Shown: piece after piece, positions 1 to 6,834 of the stretch | Layout of the letters: every line of letters starts with the position of its first letter | Numbering within the stretch: position 1 is the stretch's first letter | Assembly: GCF_003443875.1 (NCBI RefSeq) | Contig: NZ_CP027482.1 | Span: 2,480,001 to 2,544,000 of the forward strand | Direction of reading: 5' to 3' | Origin: Aeromicrobium sp. A1-2 | GTDB lineage: Bacteria; Actinomycetota; Actinomycetes; Propionibacteriales; Nocardioidaceae | DNA length: 64,000 nucleotides | Position numbers and translations under genes: made by a program | The notes under the pieces: generated by a model | Seen by the model: only the letters and a program-made list of their open reading frames with translations | Databases searched by the model: none | Told to the model about the DNA's origin: nothing

Positions 1-373
1 GGAGCACCCCGCCCCAACCGGCAAGCAGCACCATCCCCAGCTGCGCCCCGTTGAACTCGGGTCCGGCGATGGGCCGAATCATCGCCATGACGAAGCTTGC
101 GAGGAAGGCGAACACCATCAGCAGGAAGGTCCAGCGCAGCGGCTGGAATCCCGCTCCCGTCGATTCGGGCCTCTGGACGTGCGACCAGATCCACCATGCC
201 AGGCAACCCAGGCCGATTATCGCCGCCGGCGAGCCCGCTCCACCCAAGGGGCCGAGCACGAGCCGTGACGGTATGCCGATCAGTGCGACCAGGTAGATCG
301 TGAGGACCGTGACCCCGTCGGCCCTGGGCAGACTTCGGAAGCCACGCAGGCTCTCAACGGCAGATACGGCCAC
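1..373 (-). CDS. O-antigen ligase-like membrane protein, N-terminal part
   Basis: This frame is open from a GTG at 373 to the left edge of the window, so only about 124 N-terminal residues are visible and the C-terminus is missing. The visible part is hydrophobic, with at least three likely membrane segments (near residues 22-40, 48-64 and 80-98). It has the flavour of the Wzy/O-antigen ligase proteins that sit beside Wzz in actinobacterial polysaccharide loci. No conserved catalytic loop can be seen because that lies downstream. The gene follows the Wzz-like gene by about 30 nt on the same strand, so the two are probably co-transcribed. GTG 373 is chosen because an in-frame stop (404-406) lies just upstream and no other start intervenes. 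The family call rests on hydrophobicity and context. Confidence 0.55.
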   Translation of the reverse strand, partial: MAVSAVESLRGFRSLPRADGVTVLTIYLVALIGIPSRLVLGPLGGAGSPAAIIGLGCLAWWIWSHVQRPESTGAGFQPLRWTFLLMVFAFLASFVMAMIRPIAGPEFNGAQLGMVLLAGWGGVL

Positions 374-406
374 GCGTGATCCCCGTCCGGAGCGCCGAGG
401 ACCTCA

Positions 407-1111
407 TCAGGAGTTCCCGCTCGAAGGCCTGATGGCCTGCAGCTCACGCTCGAGGGCGGTCAGGTCGTCGTCGCCGGGGTGCACCCCGAAGAACGCGTCA
501 GGATCCTTGCGCAGCTTCCGGGCGAGCAGGACACCGTCGAGATACCCCACCAGGAGGAGGGCCCCGAAGATCGTCACGAGCGCGACCAGCACAACCAGTC
601 GGTACCGGGCCTTGTTGATGGTCTTGGGCACGTCGTCGGTCGCCACGACAGATGTCGTGATCTGCGAGCCCTTCTTGACACCGAGCGATGACTGGAGCCC
701 CTGAAGCACCAGCGGCACCTCATCCTTCACCGCGTCGAGCTGCCGCTGCGCTCCGGCCTTGGAGCTGTCGACCGCGGTGATCAGCAGGATCGGTGCACTG
801 GTCGCCACGTCCGAGACGACCTCGTAGTGGCCCGTCGGGGCGCGCTCGGCGATCCGCTCGAGCGCGCTGTCGGCGCTCAGCGCACGCGCCAGCACGTCGA
901 CGCTCTGCTGGAGGCCACCGAGAAACAGGTAGGGGTTCCCGGAGTCCCCGGTCGTGGTCCGGGGCGGCACCAGGACCAGGCTGGACTTTGCCTCGTAGGT
1001 CGGAGAGATCAGACTCGCGGCCGCCACGGACAGGCCCACGGTCAGCAGCAGGCCCACCGCAACGAGGTACCAGCGGCGTAGCAGGCTCTCGCTCAAGTCG
1101 CGTAGGTACAT
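407..1111 (-). CDS. Wzz-like polysaccharide chain-length/export protein
   Basis: This 234-residue protein has the Wzz/YveK layout: a membrane segment near residues 15-37, an extracytoplasmic domain, a second membrane segment near 172-194, and a short cytoplasmic tail. The stretch after the first helix (SPTYEAKSSLVLVPP) is the usual Wzz strand motif. No C-terminal tyrosine-kinase domain is present, so it would act as the membrane co-polymerase part only, setting polymer length together with the adjacent ligase-like protein. An AGGAG lies about 10 nt before the ATG at 1111. It is transcribed divergently from a second Wzz-like gene, with a 144-bp promoter region between them. Family is fairly sure; the polymer handled is unknown. 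Confidence 0.75.
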   Translation of the reverse strand: MYLRDLSESLLRRWYLVAVGLLLTVGLSVAAASLISPTYEAKSSLVLVPPRTTTGDSGNPYLFLGGLQQSVDVLARALSADSALERIAERAPTGHYEVVSDVATSAPILLITAVDSSKAGAQRQLDAVKDEVPLVLQGLQSSLGVKKGSQITTSVVATDDVPKTINKARYRLVVLVALVTIFGALLLVGYLDGVLLARKLRKDPDAFFGVHPGDDDLTALERELQAIRPSSGNS

Positions 1112-1255
1112 GCCGCCTGCTCCTGCCCTGTCAATGAGGTCATTCTACGTTCGATCCTTGGTCGTGGTGGCGGATATCGAAGCAACATTCTCAGCCTGAA
1201 GGGCTGCGTTCTCCCCGTCACACCTGCGATAATCGACCAGTGCTCGGGAGGCGAG

Positions 1256-1936
1256 ATGACAGTTGACGAGGTGCTCAGGACCCTCTGGCGTCGTCGCGTC
1301 CTGAGCATGGTCGGGCTCGTCACGACCGCGGCAGCGCTGACCTTGGTGTGGTCCCACCAGGGCGTCTACTCGAGCCAGGCCAATGTCGTCTTCCTGGCCC
1401 CGTCGACCGTCGAGAAGCCCAACTCTCTGGTTTCCACGACGACTGGCCTGATCTCGATGGCCGGCTACGTCGAGCGGATCGTCAACGCCGGCGTCGAGAA
1501 GCCCGCGACCACGTCGAACGTGACGTTGGTGGGTCGCGGAGTCCGCGACGGTTACTCGGTCGAGCTCCCCGATGCAGGCGGCCAGTGGTCGCACAACTTC
1601 GAGCAGGCACTGCTCAACGTGCAGGTGACCGGGCCCACCGAGAACGTCGTGCGTGCCCGGCTGTCCCGCCTGTTGCGGTCGATCCGCACGACGACCCAGG
1701 ACCTGCAGACCGCTGCTCACGTCCCCGCCTCGCGAACGATCCAGACCGAGGTCACGCCGGCCGCCCCCCGTGTCATCCACGCGACCGGGAGCCGGATGCG
1801 GGCACTCGCGGCGACGCTGCTGCTGGGTGTGGGACTGACCGCAGGCGCGGTCGTGTCGTTCGATCAGCTGGCAGCCCGACGAAGGCAGGCCGCGGAGCGA
1901 CTGCCGGGAGGGCCTGCACGTCCGGTACTGCCTTGA
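1256..1936 (+). CDS. second Wzz-like membrane protein
   Basis: This 226-residue protein has the same topology as its divergent neighbour: a membrane segment at about residues 17-33 and a second at about 181-201, enclosing an extracytoplasmic domain that contains the SSQANVVFLAPS strand. It is probably a chain-length or export partner for the polysaccharide made here. A GGGAGG lies 4 nt before the ATG. Its last 164 nt run antisense to the 3' end of the WecG/TagA gene. The region coding its second membrane helix is inside that overlap, so this frame is convincingly coding there. Two dissimilar Wzz-like proteins in one locus are common in actinobacterial exopolysaccharide clusters and may form a mixed oligomer, which is inference. 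Confidence 0.7.
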   Translation: MTVDEVLRTLWRRRVLSMVGLVTTAAALTLVWSHQGVYSSQANVVFLAPSTVEKPNSLVSTTTGLISMAGYVERIVNAGVEKPATTSNVTLVGRGVRDGYSVELPDAGGQWSHNFEQALLNVQVTGPTENVVRARLSRLLRSIRTTTQDLQTAAHVPASRTIQTEVTPAAPRVIHATGSRMRALAATLLLGVGLTAGAVVSFDQLAARRRQAAERLPGGPARPVLP

Positions 1937-2717
1937 GATCAGGGCCGGACGCGTAAGGCGCCGAGGGACGGAGCCGCTCACGCATCACCAGGGCCAGGAA
2001 GGCCGAGTTGGTCGTGAGGTAGCGCCGCCACAACCGGCGGGGCTCCTGCATGACGCGGTAGAGCCATTCCATCCCGCATCGCTGCCAGGCTGCGGGCGCC
2101 CGCTTGGTGACGCCCGCGAGCACATCGAACGATCCGCCGACCCCGTGCAGGATCGGCACGCCCAGGGTGTCGCCGTGGGTAGCCAGGAAGATCTCCTTCT
2201 TGGGTGAGGACATGCCCAGGAACAGCATGTCGGCACCGGAGGCGGCGATGTCCGCCGCGACCTGCTCGGAGTCGTCGTCGGTGAAGTAGCCGTCCCGGCT
2301 GCCCGCGATCCGCACCCCGGGCCACTGGTTCGCGATGCATTGCTCGACGGCCCGGAGCACTCCGGGGCGGGCTCCCAGCAGGTAGACGCTGCGGCGGTCC
2401 CGGTCGGCCACACCGAGGAACAGCTCGAACAGATCGATGCCCGCGACTCGCTCGGGCAGCCGCTGACCGAGCAGGCGGCTGGCCCACACGACGGACTGCC
2501 CATCGGCCAGAAGCACATCGCATCCCAGCAGCGACTCACGCAGGATCGGGTCGGAGCGTAGGTGCACGACCTTGGCGGCGTTGACCACTCCGACGAGCAG
2601 CCGCCTGCGCGACAGCAGCGAGGTCTCGGTGAGGCTCACGACCTCCGCCGCCGTCATGGCATCGATCTGCAGCCCGAAAAGCTGCCGGCGGGTTCCGGCG
2701 TGCACCAGCGCGTTCAT
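1773..2717 (-). CDS. WecG/TagA/CpsF-family glycosyltransferase
   Basis: The family (GT26) adds a sugar, classically ManNAc or ManNAcA, to an undecaprenyl-linked intermediate at the membrane face. Hallmarks are visible in order: VNAAKVVHL (about residues 45-53), LLADGQSVVWAS with the key Asp at about 72, YLLGARPGV (112-120), LFLGMSSPKKE (165-175) and HGVGGSFDVLAG (191-202). The start at 2717 is chosen because its ATG overlaps the TGA of the upstream gene as ATGA, which implies translational coupling. The family normally ends near residue 250. The remaining ~64 residues are Pro/Ala/Arg-rich, and the last 54 are encoded antisense to the Wzz-like gene, so the tail may be non-functional read-through. 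It closes the PIG-L to TagA cassette. Confidence 0.85.
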   Translation of the reverse strand: MNALVHAGTRRQLFGLQIDAMTAAEVVSLTETSLLSRRRLLVGVVNAAKVVHLRSDPILRESLLGCDVLLADGQSVVWASRLLGQRLPERVAGIDLFELFLGVADRDRRSVYLLGARPGVLRAVEQCIANQWPGVRIAGSRDGYFTDDDSEQVAADIAASGADMLFLGMSSPKKEIFLATHGDTLGVPILHGVGGSFDVLAGVTKRAPAAWQRCGMEWLYRVMQEPRRLWRRYLTTNSAFLALVMRERLRPSAPYASGPDLKAVPDVQALPAVAPRPAFVGLPADRTTRPRLRSVPHPAAASPRVPASGSRSRG

Positions 2718-3880
2718 GATGCGTCCCCGTCCCTCGCCGGGAGCCACGCGTACAACAGCCAGCCCAGCTCATACGGCCGGCACTCGTGGTCGACCCGGTT
2801 GGCGGGAAAGGCTCGGTCGAGCCGGGGGAGATACAGCCCGGACCGCATCGCGGTGGTCACCGCCGACAGCTTGCGCACGGTCTTGCCCGGCTCACGCCGT
2901 CCCACCTTGCGCCAGATCAGTCCCGCCTCCTCGTCGATGAGCTCCTCGTCGATCTCGGGATGCGTGTCGAGCCAGCGCACCCCCCGGACGATCTCTCCCG
3001 TACGGTCCGTCCCACCGGCATCGGCCAGATCGAACAGCGCCATCGGCGCCATCCCGTGCTGGTGGACGCTGTAGACGGGGAATCTCTCGACGACGTCGCC
3101 AGTACGCGCGTCGTAGTGCCACCACCACTGGCCCGCAGGACCTTGGAGCTCGCACAGCCGGTCGGCGGTGCGCTCCGCCGCGGCCAGCAACGCTGGCTCC
3201 TGCGTGGCCGCAAACATCCTGGCCAGTGCCTGGACCGGGTAGATCTGATCGGCGAAGCAACCGACGTGTCGTCTCCAGCGGCTCTGCGTCTCGGGCGGTG
3301 ACATGTGCGGGAAGAGGCCCCGCGCACCCTGCGTCTCCAGCAGCCGAGCGGTCGCGTGCTCGGCCACGACGTCCCTGGGCCCGCACGCGCGCAGGGCCGC
3401 GATCAGCATCCAGGCCAGGTCGACGGTCGGGATCGGTTTCCCGCTGGCCAGCTCGGTCTCGAGCCGGGCCATCAGGGCGGTGTCGGTTGCTCCCAGCACC
3501 TCCGCCGACGCCCAGACCGCGAGAGCAGTGGTACCCGGATCAGACTGTCGCTTGGCACGGACCGCGGAGGCACCAGCAACGTCTACGGCGGTCGCCCCCG
3601 ACAGGACGTACCGCTGGTCACCCAGATCGAGTCGTCCGATCCCGAGCGCGGCGATCGCCGAGTAGCGCAGGCTCGTTCCCTCCCGGACGGGAGCCCCGCC
3701 ACCTCCTCTCACGGTCTGGGCGAAGTCACCCGACCGGATGTCATGGGCCCACGGCAGGCCACTTTGCGCGGCTCTCAGGAGCCGCAGGACCTGACCGTCG
3801 GCACCGTGCACGGCCGCTCGCGCAATGCGGGACGGCGCGCCGGGTATCAGCTGCTCCACTGTGTGCTCCTCTGTCTCCAT
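2714..3880 (-). CDS. predicted alpha/alpha-toroid protein of unknown function
   Basis: I do not recognise a named family. The 388-residue protein is rich in amphipathic helices with recurring aromatic and small-residue patterns, as in (alpha/alpha)6-barrel glycosidase-like or terpenoid-cyclase-like folds. Examples are DQIYPVQALARM, QWWWHYD, and a YSVHQHGMAPMAL segment containing two His. The Trp/His-lined segment could form a sugar- or lipid-binding cleft. There is no signal peptide or membrane helix, so it is probably cytoplasmic. The start at 3880 is chosen over the upstream ATG at 3913 because GAGGAG lies 9 nt before it and it avoids overlapping the upstream gene. It is coupled downstream to the TagA gene by ATGA. 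It may modify or sense a lipid-linked glycan intermediate; this is speculation from context. Confidence 0.6.
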   Translation of the reverse strand: METEEHTVEQLIPGAPSRIARAAVHGADGQVLRLLRAAQSGLPWAHDIRSGDFAQTVRGGGGAPVREGTSLRYSAIAALGIGRLDLGDQRYVLSGATAVDVAGASAVRAKRQSDPGTTALAVWASAEVLGATDTALMARLETELASGKPIPTVDLAWMLIAALRACGPRDVVAEHATARLLETQGARGLFPHMSPPETQSRWRRHVGCFADQIYPVQALARMFAATQEPALLAAAERTADRLCELQGPAGQWWWHYDARTGDVVERFPVYSVHQHGMAPMALFDLADAGGTDRTGEIVRGVRWLDTHPEIDEELIDEEAGLIWRKVGRREPGKTVRKLSAVTTAMRSGLYLPRLDRAFPANRVDHECRPYELGWLLYAWLPARDGDAS

Positions 3881-3885
3881 GACGT

Positions 3886-4902
3886 TCAGCTCCTCACGAC
3901 TGAGGGGGACCACGCCTGCTCGATGAACAGCGATGGCTCGGACCCCGGATTGGTGTCGATCTCCCAGATGTCACTGACACCCGCGTGATTCGCGCGGGGC
4001 AGGCCGTACAGAAGGGTGTCGGCGTCCAGCCACTCGACCTGGTCGTCGACGCTGTGCTGCTCTCCGCGCAGGACGCTCTCGTGGCCCGTGGCCAGGTCGA
4101 GGACCGCGATCCTCCAGTCCGGGGTGGCGCCCCCGACGTCCTTCTTGTAGGCGATCTGGGACCCGTCCGGCGAGAGCGACGGGCACTCGACGCCCTGATG
4201 GATCGCGGTGAGGGTCTGCGCCGCGAGGTCCCCCCGCACCAGGTAGGTGTTGCCGCCGGCGGCAACCGTCGCGTAGATCGTGTTGTCGTCCGACCCGAAC
4301 GTCACGCCCCAGACGTTGCGATCCACCGGGTTGACGGTCTTGCCGCCGATGACCAGGGTGAACTTCTCCAGATCGCCGCGGTCCCCGCCGTCGGCGTCGC
4401 GGACACGGGTCGCCGTCGAGAACCCCATCTGCATGTACGAGTGGCCCGTCACGAACGACGTCGTGGCCAGCAGAGTCCCGTCGGGCGACAGCCGGGTCCG
4501 ACTCGGTTGCCCCGGCAGGGACCACGAGCGCACGGTCTTCCAGCCAGCGTCCAGCTGCATCGCCTCGAACGTCGTCACGATCCCCCGCTTGGTCCGCAGG
4601 CACACCGCATCACCCGATGTTGCGTAGACGCGATCGCAGGTCACCCCGGTGAAGGCCCGCGGCCCGCCGGGATCGGACAGGCTGACCATCGACACCCGCC
4701 CGTACCTGCTGCCCAGCTCGGTGTTGCGGAACACCACGCGGGGCGACTGCTCCATCGCCGCGACCTGTGTCACCGCAACCTGTGGGGGTGCTTCGGCCCG
4801 CTCCGAAGCACGACTCGCCGCCGCCACGACGTAGATCCCCGTCGCGATGATCAACGCCGCGGCGACCACCACGAAAAGGCTGATCCGCAGGCCTGTGGTC
4901 AT
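3886..4902 (-). CDS. membrane-anchored TolB-like beta-propeller protein
   Basis: This 338-residue protein has one N-terminal membrane anchor (about residues 6-27) and an extracytoplasmic domain. That domain contains recurrent propeller-blade motifs such as TRLSPDGTLLA, CPSLSPDGSQIAY and VEWLDADTLLY, typical of TolB/WD40-like repeats. Such propellers are usually binding scaffolds rather than enzymes. The start at 4902 forms an ATGA overlap with the upstream WbqC-like gene; the longer frame upstream lacks a plausible start signal. Placed between a WbqC-like protein and a helical-barrel protein, it may hold glycan or protein partners at the outer face of the membrane. This role is inferred only from fold and position. 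Confidence 0.7.
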   Translation of the reverse strand: MTTGLRISLFVVVAAALIIATGIYVVAAASRASERAEAPPQVAVTQVAAMEQSPRVVFRNTELGSRYGRVSMVSLSDPGGPRAFTGVTCDRVYATSGDAVCLRTKRGIVTTFEAMQLDAGWKTVRSWSLPGQPSRTRLSPDGTLLATTSFVTGHSYMQMGFSTATRVRDADGGDRGDLEKFTLVIGGKTVNPVDRNVWGVTFGSDDNTIYATVAAGGNTYLVRGDLAAQTLTAIHQGVECPSLSPDGSQIAYKKDVGGATPDWRIAVLDLATGHESVLRGEQHSVDDQVEWLDADTLLYGLPRANHAGVSDIWEIDTNPGSEPSLFIEQAWSPSVVRS

Positions 4903-5573
4903 GCCGAGAGACCCTGCCGAGTCCTCGACCGGGAGACCGGATACTCCGCCAGCACGACTGCCATCGGATCGTCGTAGTCCATCAGGATCGAGACGATCGA
5001 GTCCGCTGTCACCGGACGGTGTGCCGACCACACGATGTCGATCCCGGCGTCCTCGTAGGCCTCGTCGTGGCCCGTGTAGGCACGTCCGACGGTCTCGGAC
5101 AGAAAAGTCGTCGCGTCGTACTGCCGCAGGACCGCAGCGAGGCCCGCCCCGCCAACGCCCAGCGGGACTCGTCCGATCGAGACGGGGGTCGTGATGTCAA
5201 GCAGTTCACGGATTCCGAGGATGAGCTGGAGGTTGAGCTGCCACAGGAGCTCGGTGTGGGCCTGGTTGATCATGTCCAGCACCAGGTCGCCGTAGCGCGA
5301 CCAGTGCCTGGCTTCCCGGTAGCGCTCGGTGATCAGGTCCGAGAGCGCAGCGCAGGTCTCCACCGGCAGGATCCTGGCCTCGGAGACCAGCGAGCCGTTC
5401 CGGCCGCTGACGACGGGTATCGAGCCCCATCTGCCACGCATCATGACCCGGCGCTGGGGGGCCCGCGGCTGGAACGGATCCGCGATCCTCAGGTCGAAGG
5501 TGTCCGCCTTGGCCATGTCGTACCAAAATTCTGAGGACGGCAGCAGGTCGACCTGGCGCGAGGCGACGATCAT
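4899..5573 (-). CDS. WbqC-like family protein
   Basis: The 224-residue protein begins with the WbqC-family opening pattern: a polar strand, then LLPSSEFWYDMAKADTFDLR, then an ADPFQPR block and a WGSIPV strand. It continues with the helical YREARHWSRYGDLVLDMINQ region typical of this family. WbqC-like proteins recur in O-antigen and exopolysaccharide clusters, but their biochemical role is not firmly settled. The start at 5573 is chosen because it gives an ATGA overlap with the upstream PIG-L-like gene. No signal peptide or membrane helix is seen, so it is expected to be cytoplasmic. Pairing with a PIG-L-like protein suggests work on an amino sugar or acylated sugar intermediate, which is inference. 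Confidence 0.7.
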   Translation of the reverse strand: MIVASRQVDLLPSSEFWYDMAKADTFDLRIADPFQPRAPQRRVMMRGRWGSIPVVSGRNGSLVSEARILPVETCAALSDLITERYREARHWSRYGDLVLDMINQAHTELLWQLNLQLILGIRELLDITTPVSIGRVPLGVGGAGLAAVLRQYDATTFLSETVGRAYTGHDEAYEDAGIDIVWSAHRPVTADSIVSILMDYDDPMAVVLAEYPVSRSRTRQGLSA

Positions 5574-6274
5574 CGTTGACCGCCCACCAGGACGGCGCCT
5601 CGCTCGAGCGGCGCGGCGTGCCGGCCGCCGGTCCGTCCGGCTGCACGGACCATCGCGAACTGCTCGGCCCACCGCACGCCGCGGGCCGCGCCGATCGTCT
5701 GGGCGCTCGTCCGGACGTTCCGGGCAAGCGGCGAGCGATAGGCGATCGCCGCAGCGATCTTGCGGGCGAGGTCCTCCTCACGGAGCGGCTCGCAGACGTT
5801 CCAGTGGACGTCGGCGGGATAGTCCCCGACGTCGGACGCACCCACGTCGTAGAGCAGCACGGACAACGACGGAAGGGCCTCACGTGCCGCCGGCACACAG
5901 ATGGCCCGCAGGCCAGCCTCGTACGCGACCAGCCGGTCCTGCTGCTGCGACGGGAACGGCAGGTAGAGCTCGGACGGACGTAGCCGCGCGAGCAGCTCGG
6001 ACAGCTTGCCGACGAGCCGGTCTGTGTCGTCCCCCACCCGGAGTCGGGGCAGGTCCAGCAGCATGCGCATCGGCTCGCCGAGCATGTGTTGGGCCGTCCT
6101 GAACCTGGCCGTGCGCTCCTCGTCGAGATCCGCCAGGATCACGAGTGCCGAGTCGTCGCAGTGCTTGGCCAGCATCCCGCCGCACCCCAGGGCCTCGTCG
6201 CCCGCGTGAGCGGCGACGACAAGACGGGTCGTGGGTCGAGCCGCTCGCAGCATGCCGGCGTCGAGATGATTCAT
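5570..6274 (-). CDS. PIG-L/LmbE-like protein with degenerate active site
   Basis: The 234-residue protein has the PIG-L (LmbE) N-acetylglucosamine deacetylase fold. The signature region reads VVAAHAGDEALGCGG where active members have AHPDDExLGxGG, so the catalytic-base Asp is Gly25 and only His23 and Asp26 remain. The second motif, normally HPDH with a zinc-ligand His, reads QQDR (residues 111-114). With one zinc ligand and the general base missing, deacetylase activity looks unlikely; it may bind sugar or be regulatory. The start at 6274 is preferred over the ATG at 6286 because ATGGAG stands about 6 nt before it. It is the first gene of the coupled cassette leading to TagA. Fold assignment is good; function is uncertain. 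Confidence 0.75.
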   Translation of the reverse strand: MNHLDAGMLRAARPTTRLVVAAHAGDEALGCGGMLAKHCDDSALVILADLDEERTARFRTAQHMLGEPMRMLLDLPRLRVGDDTDRLVGKLSELLARLRPSELYLPFPSQQQDRLVAYEAGLRAICVPAAREALPSLSVLLYDVGASDVGDYPADVHWNVCEPLREEDLARKIAAAIAYRSPLARNVRTSAQTIGAARGVRWAEQFAMVRAAGRTGGRHAAPLERGAVLVGGQR

Positions 6275-6834
6275 GCATGGCTCCATGTAGTCGCGGCGGA
6301 GCCCTTCAGAGATCTACCCGCACGCCCCTCCAGAAAGTACGGGTGGTGATCACGGCCCCAAGGTGGTGATGGCCCTCATTGAGGCATGGCCGGGCAAAAT
6401 TTCCGTGAAAGGCATCCGGGTGCCCCGCCGGGGGCGGGCGGGACGACCGCACAGGAACTCGGGCTCCCGTGCGGCCTCCCTCTATCCACGCCTAGGCGGC
6501 ATCCTCGGGGCGATGACCGCCGATCGACGCGGAAGCTCCCTCGCGGCGCCCAACATGCCTGACGGCTGCCTCACTACATGACGCCCACTTGAGAAATATT
6601 GTCGATCCGCACCGTCAAGACAGCGTGAAAGCGACTTCCGCATCCGTCCTGAACAGGCGCTTTGCGGGAAGCCGCAAGGAGTCGACGTTCGCCTTCGGAG
6701 GCCAGGACAGCGCCATAGCCTGAAGGAACTTCCAGACCTGCTGGGTCCGCCGGAAGTGGTGAGAACTGCGAGATACGTCGCTCCGCCAGCATCCGACCCA
6801 GAGTGCACATGAAGACGATTGGGGCGTTTCCAGG
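6275..6834. other. 560-bp intergenic control region
   Basis: This is the gap between the leftward PIG-L cassette and the rightward BTAD regulator, so it should hold both promoters. Several short frames cross it on both strands, but they show no family resemblance and their composition is unlike the neighbouring genes, so I do not call a gene. It contains the GGTGGTGAT direct repeat noted separately, a GC-rich imperfect inverted repeat near 6450-6475 (CGCACAGG against CCCGTGCG) and an AT-rich stretch around 6590-6610. The length and repeats suit a regulator-controlled promoter for the polysaccharide cassette. Confidence 0.5.
6342..6370. repeat. GGTGGTGAT direct repeat, possible regulator site
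   Basis: GGTGGTGAT occurs at 6342-6350 and again at 6362-6370, a 20-bp period. It starts about 70 bp upstream of the PIG-L start at 6274. BTAD/SARP-family activators commonly bind direct repeats, and the BTAD gene is the divergent neighbour, so this is a candidate site. The link to that regulator is inference. Confidence 0.35.

Noticed and set aside
6482-6808. 108-codon leftward open frame in the gap before the BTAD gene
   Set aside because: It has no recognisable domain, no ribosome site at its start, a Ser/Arg/Gly-rich composition typical of non-coding frames in GC-rich DNA, and another frame on the same strand overlaps it with equal quality.
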